Both the position numbers and the translations under genes were made by a program. Below, one piece after another: positions 23,046 to 31,280 of a stretch of DNA of 35,560 nucleotides (the first letter of the stretch is position 1; the number at the start of each line of letters is the position of its first letter). The notes under the pieces are model-generated. The model saw nothing but the letters and a program-made list of their open reading frames with translations, had not been told where the DNA came from and made no database searches. Source of the DNA: Chloroflexota bacterium (GTDB taxonomy: Bacteria > Chloroflexota > Dehalococcoidia > Lucifugimonadales > UBA2985); contig JAQBZZ010000016.1 of assembly GCA_027622595.1 (NCBI GenBank), positions 1-35,560 on the forward strand, given 5' to 3'.

Positions 23046-24422
23046 TTATTCCTCCCGCATGACTGCGGGAACCATAACTTTTCCAATTTTGATTTCGTCG
23101 TACAGAATCATACCCTCTTTGGCGTCCCCAATGGGAATCAGAGGGAAGACCTTGGCAAAGAGGAGAACCAACATCGACACCAGAGCGAAGGTGGCAATGA
23201 CGATGACAATCTCCACCGCGCTAGGGGTGTATCCACCCCACGTAAAGGTGAAGACCTGCTTTCGCGCCAGGCCGGGTACGATGATTATGAACCGCTCCAG
23301 CCACATACCTATGTTCACCAGGATGGTGGTGAAGATCATCAGCGGGATGCTGCGGCGCACTTTGGGTATCAGCCACATGGGCACAGGGATGAAGTACGCA
23401 CAGAGCAGGAAGGTAATGAAGAGGGCCGTCCAGGGCATCTGGAAGACCTGCATCTCTCTCAAGGCCACCTCAGGGCCCTCCAGGCTGTAGAGGCCGAAGA
23501 TGAACTCAAGGATGAAGAAGTAGAACCAACCCGTGGCCACCACTATCAGCAATTTGGCCAGCGCATCCAGGTGCTCCATACGGATGTAGTTCTCCCACTT
23601 GAACACCCACCGCAGCGCTATCATTACGGTCACCACGGCGGATACCCCGGAGTGGACCGCACCGATAACGAAGTAGGGAGCAAATACGGTGCTGTGCCAG
23701 CCCTCGACTGACATTGCAGTGCCGAAGTCCCAGGACACGATGCTATGTACCGACACGAAGATGGGAAGAATTATGGCGGACAGCAGGATACCTGCAATTA
23801 GCTGCAACTTCCACTGCCTGACGCTGCCCCTCCATCCCAGAGAGAGGACGGAGTACATGACATGCCTCCACCCTGTGGTCCTGTCCCGCAGGACGGCTAT
23901 GTCGGGGACCAGCGCTATGAAGACGAAGAGTATGCTGCTGGTCAGGTAAGTGAACACCGCGGCAGGGTCCCACACAAGGGCGGAACGGACGTTGGGATAC
24001 ACGCCTCTGGCAAAGTCGTAGGGGAAGACCCAGTACATGACCCTCCAGGGACGACCGGCGTGTATGAGAGGCATCATCATCGCCGTCATCAGGGAGAAGA
24101 CGGTCAGGACCTCTGCGGCCCTGGTGGCAGGACGGCGCCATTCGGCCTGCACCAGCCTGAGAATGGCTGAAAGCATAACGCCAGCGTGGCTTATCCCGAT
24201 CCAGAAGACGAAGTTGGTGATGAAGAAGCCCCACATCACAGGGCGGTTCAGGCCAGTGACTCCCAGCCCTTGGTTGAACATGTACCCCGCGGCAGTGAAT
24301 CCTGCCAATACCACGAGACCTAGGAAAGCCACCAGAAACCAGTACCACTTTGGTGTCTCAAAGATGGAACGTAGAAGATCCCGGTTGATCTGGGCGTCGC
24401 TAAGCCTTACTCTTTCCTGCAT
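23046..24422 (-). CDS. actC: Alternative complex III membrane subunit ActC (NrfD/PsrC type)
   Basis: 458 residues with about ten membrane helices. It carries the conserved stretch NRPVMWGFFITNFVFWIGI SHAG split here as two blocks, LSAILRLVQAEWRRPATRAAEVLT and MPLIHAGRPWRVMYWVFPY, typical of ActC. Conserved His in SHAG and HAGRPW are likely near the quinol site. It anchors the Fe-S/MopB part to the membrane and oxidises quinol. It follows another NrfD-like gene by 67 bases and precedes actD, as in the standard order. Confidence 0.9.
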   Translation of the reverse strand: MQERVRLSDAQINRDLLRSIFETPKWYWFLVAFLGLVVLAGFTAAGYMFNQGLGVTGLNRPVMWGFFITNFVFWIGISHAGVMLSAILRLVQAEWRRPATRAAEVLTVFSLMTAMMMPLIHAGRPWRVMYWVFPYDFARGVYPNVRSALVWDPAAVFTYLTSSILFVFIALVPDIAVLRDRTTGWRHVMYSVLSLGWRGSVRQWKLQLIAGILLSAIILPIFVSVHSIVSWDFGTAMSVEGWHSTVFAPYFVIGAVHSGVSAVVTVMIALRWVFKWENYIRMEHLDALAKLLIVVATGWFYFFILEFIFGLYSLEGPEVALREMQVFQMPWTALFITFLLCAYFIPVPMWLIPKVRRSIPLMIFTTILVNIGMWLERFIIIVPGLARKQVFTFTWGGYTPSAVEIVIVIATFALVSMLVLLFAKVFPLIPIGDAKEGMILYDEIKIGKVMVPAVMREE

Positions 24423-24489
24423 CCCTTACAACTCCTGGCCTTTGCTTTTATTCATCGTATTCATCTCTTCAATTCTGGTTGTTCTGGGG

Positions 24490-25863
24490 TTATTCTGGCT
24501 TGGCCAGCACCTTAATCTGTATCTTCATCAGTTTGCGAACCCGTTGCAGGAGCAGTCCCTCTTTTAGCTCCCACGTGGAAACTATGGGGAAGACTCGGCT
24601 GGCCAGCATATACACTAGCACGGCTCCTGCGATTCCTCCTATTATGATGAGTATGTCCACCCCTCCTGGGGTATTGGCGGGGGGAAGAGTCTCAAGAAAG
24701 TGAAGGCTGCTGTCTTCGATGGAGTACGCCGGGACGTAAAAACGTATGGCGTTGAAAAATGTACCCACAAGGACGATTGAGGCCGCCAGAGTAGGCCCCC
24801 AGATGGTCTTGCGGACGAAGTTCCACATCAGGATGACGAATGGTGTGACGAAACACAACAGGAAGGCCAGTATGAAAGGGACCTTGTAGGTCTCGAACAT
24901 CAGGAACTTCAGGATGCTCTGCTCTGCCGGTTGGCGTCCATACCAGTAGGTGAAGAAGCCTGACCACCAGAAGTAGAACCAGAGCAGAGATAGCGCCAAG
25001 AGAAGCTTGCTCAATCCCCAGAACTGGTCGGCCTCGATGTATCTCCTCAAGCTGGTCTTCCAGCGCAGGATGGACATGGTTACTATGGTGAGAGCCACCG
25101 CAGACTGGAATCCGGTAATGGCGTGGAACGCGGGGAAGATGGCGTCCTTCCAGCCAGGCACAAGGCTCATTGCAAAGTCAACGCTAATCAGCATGTGCAC
25201 CACGATAAGGAGTATGAAGTAGAAGCCGCCAAGCAGGGATATCCCCACCTGGAGTTTTTTCCACTGGTGCAGCGATCCCTGCCAGCCCAGGGCCATACGG
25301 CGGTACCTGTTCTGCCTGGCGCCGGTGGCGTGGTCTCTTACTGCCGCCATGTCAGGGATGGAGGCAAAATAGAGAAGGGCCAGCCCGCACACTACCAGAA
25401 GCCCCAATGCAAGGGTGTCCCAGAGGTGTGGACTGTGCCCGGGCCACTCGAACCAGATGCTTCGACGCCCGGTGGTGACCGGTAGGACCCACAGCAATGG
25501 TATCAGCAGCAGGAAGGTGAACAGTCCAACGGCGGCAAAGAGTTCGGAAATCCTGGCGATTGGCCTGCGCCAGTGCGCCTTGACCATACGCAGGGCTACG
25601 GATATCAGGACCGCGGACTGAGCGGCGGTGAAGATGTACGCAAAGGTTGTGGCGTAGTATCCCCACGCGTTCCTGTCTTCAAACCCTTTCGACAGAAGGA
25701 TTATGAATCCAATGATTCCAAGACCAAGCAGACCAGCCAGAACAGATGTCACCATCCAGAATTGCCTTCCAGGAGACTCATGTCTCTGAATGACGTCCTG
25801 CGTGATCTCCTGAGCAGTCATCCTCAGATAGGATGCCTGTACAGGGTGGTGAGGCTCATGCAT
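24490..25863 (-). CDS. Second NrfD-type membrane subunit of alternative complex III (ActF-like)
   Basis: 457 residues with about ten hydrophobic helices and the NrfD-family layout (AYIFTAAQSAVLISVALRMVKAHWRRPIARISELF; RYRRMALGWQGSLHQWKKLQ; WNFVRKTIWGPTLAASIVLVGTFFNAIRF). It is less like ActC than the next gene. Complex III carries two NrfD-type subunits (ActC and ActF), so it most likely plays the ActF role, although it lies earlier in the operon than usual. Its ATG overlaps the Fe-S gene's stop by 8 bases, implying tight coupling. A further in-frame ATG 14 codons downstream is possible. Confidence 0.82.
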   Translation of the reverse strand: MHEPHHPVQASYLRMTAQEITQDVIQRHESPGRQFWMVTSVLAGLLGLGIIGFIILLSKGFEDRNAWGYYATTFAYIFTAAQSAVLISVALRMVKAHWRRPIARISELFAAVGLFTFLLLIPLLWVLPVTTGRRSIWFEWPGHSPHLWDTLALGLLVVCGLALLYFASIPDMAAVRDHATGARQNRYRRMALGWQGSLHQWKKLQVGISLLGGFYFILLIVVHMLISVDFAMSLVPGWKDAIFPAFHAITGFQSAVALTIVTMSILRWKTSLRRYIEADQFWGLSKLLLALSLLWFYFWWSGFFTYWYGRQPAEQSILKFLMFETYKVPFILAFLLCFVTPFVILMWNFVRKTIWGPTLAASIVLVGTFFNAIRFYVPAYSIEDSSLHFLETLPPANTPGGVDILIIIGGIAGAVLVYMLASRVFPIVSTWELKEGLLLQRVRKLMKIQIKVLAKPE

Positions 25864-26623
25864 GAGTTTCTACCCCAGTCTTGGCATGAATGTCGACCTT
25901 TTTCAGATAGATGACGTTGGGTTCCGTTCCCAGGTCCTCAAGGAGCTTGTATCCCCTGCCGCCCTCGACGAAGTGCTCTTCCTTCATTTGAGAAACCTGG
26001 CTTTCCGGGTCGTTGAAGTCTCCGAAGACCAGTGTGGTGGTCGGGCAGGCCTGAACGCAGGCCGGCAGGAAGTTGCCCTCTCTCAGATTCTCATCGGTTA
26101 TCCTCTCGCCCCGTTGCCCTTCTATAACATGCTCTGCCTTGCGCAGGCGTTGTATGTCGAAGCTGCACTTCTCCATGATACCGCGGCTACGTACGGTGAC
26201 ATCGGGGTTGAGCTGGTTCTTCAGGGTCTCGGGCCAGACCGGCTCCCAGTAGTTGAAGAACCGTACCTGGTAGCTACAGTTGTTGGCGCAGTAGCGAGTC
26301 CCAACGCAGCGGTTGTATACCTGGACGTTCATGCCCTGGTTGTTGTGATAGGTGGCATACACGGGGCAAACAGGCTCACAGGGAGCGTTTTCGCAGTGCT
26401 GGCAGAGGATGGGGATGAACCGGGCTTTGACGTCCGGGAACTCCCCCTCCCAATAACGCTCTACGTGAATCCACTCGATGGCGCGGCGTTGTCGGAATAT
26501 GGCCTCCGTGTTCAGTGGGATGTTGTTCTCGGCCTGGCAAGCCACCACACACGCCTGACAGCCGGTGCAGCGGTCTATGTCAACAACCATTCCCCACTTG
26601 TGATTTACGCGCTCATTGACCAT
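25856..26623 (-). CDS. Fe-S subunit of alternative complex III (C-terminal half of ActB, split)
   Basis: 255 residues. Four ferredoxin-type clusters are implied by Cys 19, 22, 25, 29 (CTGCQACVVAC), 74, 77, 82, 86, then 106, 112, 116, then 153, 189, 193. Such a cysteine set forms three 4Fe-4S clusters and one 3Fe-4S cluster in related proteins. In most complexes this domain is fused after the MopB-like part in one ActB chain. Here it is a separate gene 31 bases downstream. It has no signal peptide and would travel with the Tat-borne MopB partner. AGGAG precedes the ATG. Confidence 0.88.
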   Translation of the reverse strand: MVNERVNHKWGMVVDIDRCTGCQACVVACQAENNIPLNTEAIFRQRRAIEWIHVERYWEGEFPDVKARFIPILCQHCENAPCEPVCPVYATYHNNQGMNVQVYNRCVGTRYCANNCSYQVRFFNYWEPVWPETLKNQLNPDVTVRSRGIMEKCSFDIQRLRKAEHVIEGQRGERITDENLREGNFLPACVQACPTTTLVFGDFNDPESQVSQMKEEHFVEGGRGYKLLEDLGTEPNVIYLKKVDIHAKTGVETHA

Positions 26624-26654
26624 TGTAATCTCCTGTTTCCTATGCCGCTATCAT

Positions 26655-28916
26655 CTACCGCGGCGATGCAATCTTGATTATTCTTCCCTCTTCCGCCTCA
26701 AAGGCTGGTACGTTGCCCTCGAATCGCGGTATGTCTATATGCTCTCCGGTGTTTCTGATCCTGACCCTTGTGGCAGCCCATGCCAGGGCGTTGGTATCCA
26801 CGTCGGTTATCGGAGCAAGTATGGAGAGGGTGTTCACGCCAACGCCTTCGGCATAGCGGCCAAAGGTCGTGTGGCCCTGCCCGATCGGCATGGACACCGT
26901 CCACGGAGGCACAGCGGGATGAACGTAGGCGGGGGCCTTCACTGTGCCGTTGGGAGATGTGATCTCCATCATATCCCCCACCCTGATGCCCTTCTCCTCG
27001 GCGGTCTTGGTGTTTATCTCGACCCAGGTGTGCCAGACCATGCTGGTCACCGGGTCAGGCGCCGCCTGAAGCCAGGGGAGGTGTGCAAGGTTACCATCGG
27101 CGATGGAGTTGGACAGGAAGGGGATGAGGTTATAGGTATCATCTCCCGTTGGTCCCTGAAATGCAATGTTGGGCCATGCCATACTCAAAATGCTTGGAGC
27201 AGCAGGGCTGGTCTTGTCCGTGGATTCGGTGTCCCACCAGCCTCCCCTTTGAAGGATCCCGTTCCAGAACCCATCGAAGGTGGCGGCCTTGACCGAGCCT
27301 CGATTTTCCATCCAGAGCTTCTCAGCTCCCTTTTTCAGCAAGTCCTGGAATGTTGGACTGTCGTTCCCACTCAGGCCAAGGCTGTCATTGATGTTAAGTC
27401 CCAACTCTTTGCCCAGAGCGAGCATCTCATCCCCGAAGCTGCCGGTGCCGGGGTAGAAGGGCCTGACCACAGGCTGTTGAAGTCCCAGGGTCTGATAGCG
27501 CGGGCCCGGATCGGGGACGTCATCGCCCCAGTCCTCCAGGTAGGTGTGCTCAGGCATGATGAGGTTGGCCATTGCCGCAGTCTCATCCATGAAGCTGGAG
27601 AAGGAGACGACGAAGTCCGCGTTCTCAACGGCGGTGGTGAAGTTGGCGTCGGGCGGTAGGCCGTGGACGGGGTTGACGCCGCGTACCATGAGGACTTGGG
27701 GACGATCCATCTCTTTCCAGTCACGGAAGGAGGCAGGCACGCCCATGTCGAGGACTTCACGGCTGTCCAACTCTTCGAGCGGCGGCGCAGGGTTGAAGAA
27801 GATGCCTCCGGGCTGGCTTACGTTGTTCACCAGCAGGTTCAGGGAGTAGATGGCCCGCAGGTTGAACAGCCCGCTTGTGTGCGCTCCTGCCGACCCTCCA
27901 CCGATTGCAAGGCTGGGCTGGTTGGCAGGGTCGGCAAAGGCATGAGCCAACCCCTCTATTCGCGACGCGTCTACGCCGGTGGCGTCCCTCACCTCGGAAT
28001 TGTTGGGCCTGAAGGCGTCCAGCGCCATGTATCCATTGCCGCCGGTCAGGGCATTAGCGGCGACGCGGTCTCCCAGACCCTCCCTGATGATGACGTGCAT
28101 CATGCTCATGGCAAGGACACCCTCCCCGCCCGGCTTGACGGGGACCCACTCGTCGGCGTTGGCCGCCGTCATCGAGAAACGGGAGTCGACCTGGACATGA
28201 ACGCCCCGTTTGCCAGCCCCCTGGCGGAGTTCGCCGTAGCCCCTTGAGTATTTCACCGGGGAGAGCCAGGTGGATAGGAAGTCCGCCCCAAATGAGAGGA
28301 GGTACTTCGAGTGCTCTATATCGAAGTCAGGCAGCCTGTCCTGGCCGAAGACGTCTTTAATGGCCCTGCGAAGCGTCACCTGTTCCAGGGTCTCAAAGGC
28401 CATGTGCTTCCCGCCGTAGGACTTAACGAACTCGCTGGCCAGCAGGGCCATGTGCCCGCGCAAAGGCTGCGTAACCAGAAGGAATCTATTCTTATCCGGG
28501 AGGTTTCGGAGACTGTCTGCAATCTTACCGTGAGCTTCCGCCCAGGAGATTGGGGTGAATTCCCCGGAAGACCCTTCCCTGAAGAGAGGCTCTGTAATGC
28601 GGTCAGGGTGATACAGGGACTGAAGCCCCGCCTCACTCCTGGCGTTGTGCTTTCCCCGGTTGATGGGGTAATCGGGGTTGCCCTCCACCTTTTTGGCGCG
28701 GCCCTCAACGACCCTGACGATGATCCCGCAGCTTTCCTGGTCCTGGCGACAGATGGTGGCGTACCAGTTATCGATGCCTGTCACAAGGTCCTCAGGCAGG
28801 TCCACAGGGCTTTCTACCTGAAGCTCCTCTTCGGGGATACGACAGCCGTTGAAGACGACGGCCCCAACGGCCGAGGCTCCTGACCACCGCAAGAATTGTC
28901 TTCTAGTTATTCCCAT
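26655..28916 (-). CDS. MopB-like subunit of alternative complex III (N-terminal half of ActB, split)
   Basis: 753 residues from ATG 28916. The N-terminus MGITRRQFLRWSGASAVG is a Tat signal, and the following VVFNGC resembles a lipobox. The rest matches molybdopterin-oxidoreductase folds without the usual cofactor chain: only two Cys appear in TICRQDQESCG, and the fourth ligand position reads GKHNARSEAG. This fits ActB, which keeps the fold without molybdenum. A start 25 codons earlier is open but gives non-conserved residues before the Tat motif. The gene lies 16 bases after actA and 31 before the Fe-S gene. Confidence 0.88.
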   Translation of the reverse strand: MGITRRQFLRWSGASAVGAVVFNGCRIPEEELQVESPVDLPEDLVTGIDNWYATICRQDQESCGIIVRVVEGRAKKVEGNPDYPINRGKHNARSEAGLQSLYHPDRITEPLFREGSSGEFTPISWAEAHGKIADSLRNLPDKNRFLLVTQPLRGHMALLASEFVKSYGGKHMAFETLEQVTLRRAIKDVFGQDRLPDFDIEHSKYLLSFGADFLSTWLSPVKYSRGYGELRQGAGKRGVHVQVDSRFSMTAANADEWVPVKPGGEGVLAMSMMHVIIREGLGDRVAANALTGGNGYMALDAFRPNNSEVRDATGVDASRIEGLAHAFADPANQPSLAIGGGSAGAHTSGLFNLRAIYSLNLLVNNVSQPGGIFFNPAPPLEELDSREVLDMGVPASFRDWKEMDRPQVLMVRGVNPVHGLPPDANFTTAVENADFVVSFSSFMDETAAMANLIMPEHTYLEDWGDDVPDPGPRYQTLGLQQPVVRPFYPGTGSFGDEMLALGKELGLNINDSLGLSGNDSPTFQDLLKKGAEKLWMENRGSVKAATFDGFWNGILQRGGWWDTESTDKTSPAAPSILSMAWPNIAFQGPTGDDTYNLIPFLSNSIADGNLAHLPWLQAAPDPVTSMVWHTWVEINTKTAEEKGIRVGDMMEITSPNGTVKAPAYVHPAVPPWTVSMPIGQGHTTFGRYAEGVGVNTLSILAPITDVDTNALAWAATRVRIRNTGEHIDIPRFEGNVPAFEAEEGRIIKIASPR

Positions 28917-28932
28917 AACGCGTTGCTCATCC

Positions 28933-29598
28933 TTAATAGTGGCACGTGGTGCAGTCTGTTGGAGCGCTGTAGTTCCTGTGACAGTCCACACAGTCGCCCA
29001 TTTTCAAACTCCGAACCTGTTTTACCTCTTCCATCTGGGCCACGTCACCGTGGCAGGTGGAACATACGTTTGCGGCAAGGGTCGCCTGTTCACCCGACGG
29101 CATCAGGTTGCCGGGCTCGGTGAAGAACCGTATGTGTGGCTCATGGACAAAGCGCACGCTGTCCGGCAGCCTGTGCACACGTTCCCAGACCACGGCCTCC
29201 TTGTTGTCCCAGGCATTTATCAGCTTGGCCACTTCCGGCAGGTCCGTCCCGATGGATTTATGGCAGAAAATACACTGCTCCACCGGGGGGATACTCGCCG
29301 CTGCGCCCTTGTCCACATTCCTGTGACAGAAGGTGCAGCCAAGGCCGAGGCCGTTCATCTCTTGGTTGCTGGTATCCAGTTTGGGGTTGCCATCGGCATC
29401 CAGGATGATGTCGACACCGGCATGAACCGTGTGGGGGAAGGCTATGGGCTGCGTAGGAGCACCGCCAAAGCCAAGTACCTCAAAGGGTGTTGTCCACCAG
29501 GCCCGAGCTACGAATAGCACCAATAGCAATGTCACCAGACCGCCCAGGCCCATGCCCACCGCCATTACCATGAAAGCTGCTACGCGTTTTTTCTGCAC
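28933..29598 (-). CDS. actA: Alternative complex III pentaheme cytochrome c subunit
   Basis: 221 residues. An N-terminal membrane anchor (about 9-30) is followed by five CXXCH heme sites at 88-92, 109-113, 179-183, 203-207 and 216-220. Early HTVH and later HEPH histidines can serve as distal ligands. The family member sits on the periplasmic face and passes electrons between the Fe-S part and the monoheme subunit. GTG start; AAGGA lies about 12 bases upstream. It is the second gene of the operon. Confidence 0.92.
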   Translation of the reverse strand: MQKKRVAAFMVMAVGMGLGGLVTLLLVLFVARAWWTTPFEVLGFGGAPTQPIAFPHTVHAGVDIILDADGNPKLDTSNQEMNGLGLGCTFCHRNVDKGAAASIPPVEQCIFCHKSIGTDLPEVAKLINAWDNKEAVVWERVHRLPDSVRFVHEPHIRFFTEPGNLMPSGEQATLAANVCSTCHGDVAQMEEVKQVRSLKMGDCVDCHRNYSAPTDCTTCHY

Positions 29599-29669
29599 TT
29601 GGTGATAATTTCCTTAACTATATGGTGTTAGCTATACACGACGTACGTTTAGACTGGTCAGAGACATCC

Positions 29670-29960
29670 TTATATCCACCACCGCTCCCAAAACGACTTG
29701 ATGATGTGGGCCTCCCCGATGACCCTGGTTACATAGAACAACGCCAGCGCGAAAGCGCCAAAGGCCCCTGCATAGAAGATGCGGCGCGCCCTGTTTAGCC
29801 TTTGAGGGAGGTGCCCTGTACCGATGAGGGAAGGAATTATGGCATGGGCCATGAGGAAATTGAAACCGAAACCAATTGCGAAGAGGAGAATAAACCAAAA
29901 GAAGTGGAGCAGGTTACCAATTGCTCGCCAGTCTGCGCTGTTGATGTAATCTGGATCCAT
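29670..29960 (-). CDS. Small membrane protein heading the alternative complex III operon
   Basis: 96 residues with two or more hydrophobic segments (about 16-44 and 62-80) and an aromatic-rich ending ESFW-like SFWERWWI. It is not a known Act subunit that I can name. Extra small subunits occur in some complexes, so an accessory or assembly role is inferred only from position as first gene. The Shine-Dalgarno is weak (AAAGAG). Confidence 0.65.
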   Translation of the reverse strand: MDPDYINSADWRAIGNLLHFFWFILLFAIGFGFNFLMAHAIIPSLIGTGHLPQRLNRARRIFYAGAFGAFALALFYVTRVIGEAHIIKSFWERWWI

Positions 29961-30062
29961 CTTTTACTCTTTACTCAATGGAACCGCCGCCGCATCCACC
30001 CAGCGTCATCTATGTGATTCGCTTGCTCTGCAACCTTCCGGTACATGTTGTCCAGAAGCACT

Positions 30063-30090
30063 TTGCAACAAACTTCACGTAGTGTACAAT
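30063..30090 (+). promoter_or_regulatory. Predicted promoter of the small Tat-signal gene
   Basis: TTGCAA (30063-30068), 16 bases, TACAAT (30085-30090) on the plus strand. It overlaps the opposing complex III promoter, so the two may exclude each other or share control. Confidence 0.55.
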
Positions 30091-30109
30091 CGGGTCTGTG
30101 GTTAGTCAA
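30081..30109 (-). promoter_or_regulatory. Predicted promoter of the alternative complex III operon
   Basis: On the minus strand TTGACT (30104-30109), 17 bases, TACACT (30081-30086). It gives a leader of about 110 bases. Its -10 overlaps the plus-strand promoter's -10 (30085-30090). Confidence 0.65.
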
Positions 30110-30162
30110 TAGGAAATAAGCGAGTTTGCGCCAGAATTCACAACCATTTTCAGGAGGGAGCC

Positions 30163-30399
30163 ATGACAGATAGTTCAGAGAAGGCGGCACGTCTGCTCAA
30201 CAGGCGGGAGTTCATGACCAGGGCAGCTTTAGCAATGGGAGCAACTGCGACACTGGCAGCGATGACTCGAAACCTGCCGTTTTCGCCCTTCAAGAGAAGT
30301 GGCACCAGCCTGTCTTCAGCGGACTCCATCTTCACCCCAAGGCCCGGCTCAAGGCTGGCTTACTGGCGCAATAAGATGAACCAGTTCAGACTGAGATAG
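30163..30399 (+). CDS. Small protein with twin-arginine signal, function unknown
   Basis: 78 residues. NRREFMTRAALAMGATATLAAM is a Tat-type signal (split here as RREFMTRAALAMG and ATATLAAM), followed by a short basic and Ser-rich tail ending AYWRNKMNQFRLR. GGAGGG five bases before the ATG is a very strong ribosome site, so it is likely expressed. There is no catalytic or cofactor motif. Divergent from the complex III operon with overlapping promoters, it may aid export or assembly of that Tat-borne complex, but this is only a positional inference. A remnant of a larger Tat enzyme is possible. Confidence 0.65.
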   Translation: MTDSSEKAARLLNRREFMTRAALAMGATATLAAMTRNLPFSPFKRSGTSLSSADSIFTPRPGSRLAYWRNKMNQFRLR

Positions 30400-30513
30400 C
30401 CCGGACAATATGAGAATATCCGCTTCGATCCGCGCGCTTCTGGAGTCCAGTAGGTCTCCCCAGGCGGCTCAAAATGCTGGCGTAAGTGAAGCTTCAAACT
30501 GGAGGTATGCCCC

Positions 30514-31215
30514 GTGTTGAAAGGCTCTCTCAGGAGATGGTCGTTTGTAGGACTGCTGGTTGTCGCCCTGGGGGTCACCGGAGGCTGCGTTTCCGACGAG
30601 ACCGCTTCTAATGCTGACTTTATTCTACAGGAGTTGGACAATTCTTCGGCTCCTGCGGGAGCCATCGAGTTAGAGGGCGAGACACTGGTCTACTCGGCAG
30701 ACCTGCCGGACCTTGTCAGCAGAGTACGGTCGGTGAGTCTTGCATCGGACAAGAAGGACGTGGTGATAGACTACCTCGTGCTCCAGGAGAGGATCAATTG
30801 CATCCTGGACAAGGTGGAAGAGGCCGCCGCGGATGTCACGACTGTACAGTGCCATGGGAAAGTCCTGGTGGATAAAATAGGAGAGCACGGGTTACTTGGT
30901 ATTTCCGAGATACTGGAAGAGTTCAACGCCAGACAAAGTGAGCCGGCCAAGAGGGACTATCTGGTTGGATACCTGAGCTTTTGGGATGAGGTTGAGAGGG
31001 TGAACCGCGTTGAGGAGAGTCTGGGGCAGATGAAGCGGAGCAATGCAATACCTCTGTTTGGAATGCTTCTAAAAACCATACACCGCTTTCCCATCCTGTA
31101 CGAAGGCGATGAGCTTGTCCCCAAGAAAGATATCCCGAAACTGCTCGACCAGTATCGCCCGCTAGACACCGACGAGGCTAGAAGGGCCCTGGTGACGGAG
31201 TACCTGGGACGGTAG
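30514..31215 (+). CDS. Predicted lipoprotein, no known family
   Basis: 233 residues. GTG start with GGAGG eight bases upstream. The signal peptide ends in LGVTGGC with C25, a lipobox. The rest is a soluble, mostly helical, charged domain with three Cys-free stretches and two further Cys (ERINCILD, TVQCHG). No family is recognised. It lies 114 bases after the Tat gene and ends 65 bases before the convergent mutL stop. It would be membrane-anchored outside the cytoplasm. Confidence 0.75.
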   Translation: MLKGSLRRWSFVGLLVVALGVTGGCVSDETASNADFILQELDNSSAPAGAIELEGETLVYSADLPDLVSRVRSVSLASDKKDVVIDYLVLQERINCILDKVEEAAADVTTVQCHGKVLVDKIGEHGLLGISEILEEFNARQSEPAKRDYLVGYLSFWDEVERVNRVEESLGQMKRSNAIPLFGMLLKTIHRFPILYEGDELVPKKDIPKLLDQYRPLDTDEARRALVTEYLGR

Positions 31216-31230
31216 GCAGGGCACGCCCTC
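31215..31230 (+). repeat. Repeat family 1 palindrome (partial)
   Basis: GCAGGGCACGCCCTCC, imperfect at its last bases, followed by a family 4 fragment (CTTCGTCGGG, CGCAATGACATTTG). It fills the gap between the lipoprotein gene and mutL. Confidence 0.5.
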
Positions 31231-31280
31231 CTTCGTCGGGCCTCGCAATGACATTTGCGGCAAATTTCGCGGGCATCACG

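Noticed and set aside
26616-27659. Long plus-strand open frame opposite the MopB gene
   Set aside because: Antisense shadow; no motifs or ribosome site.
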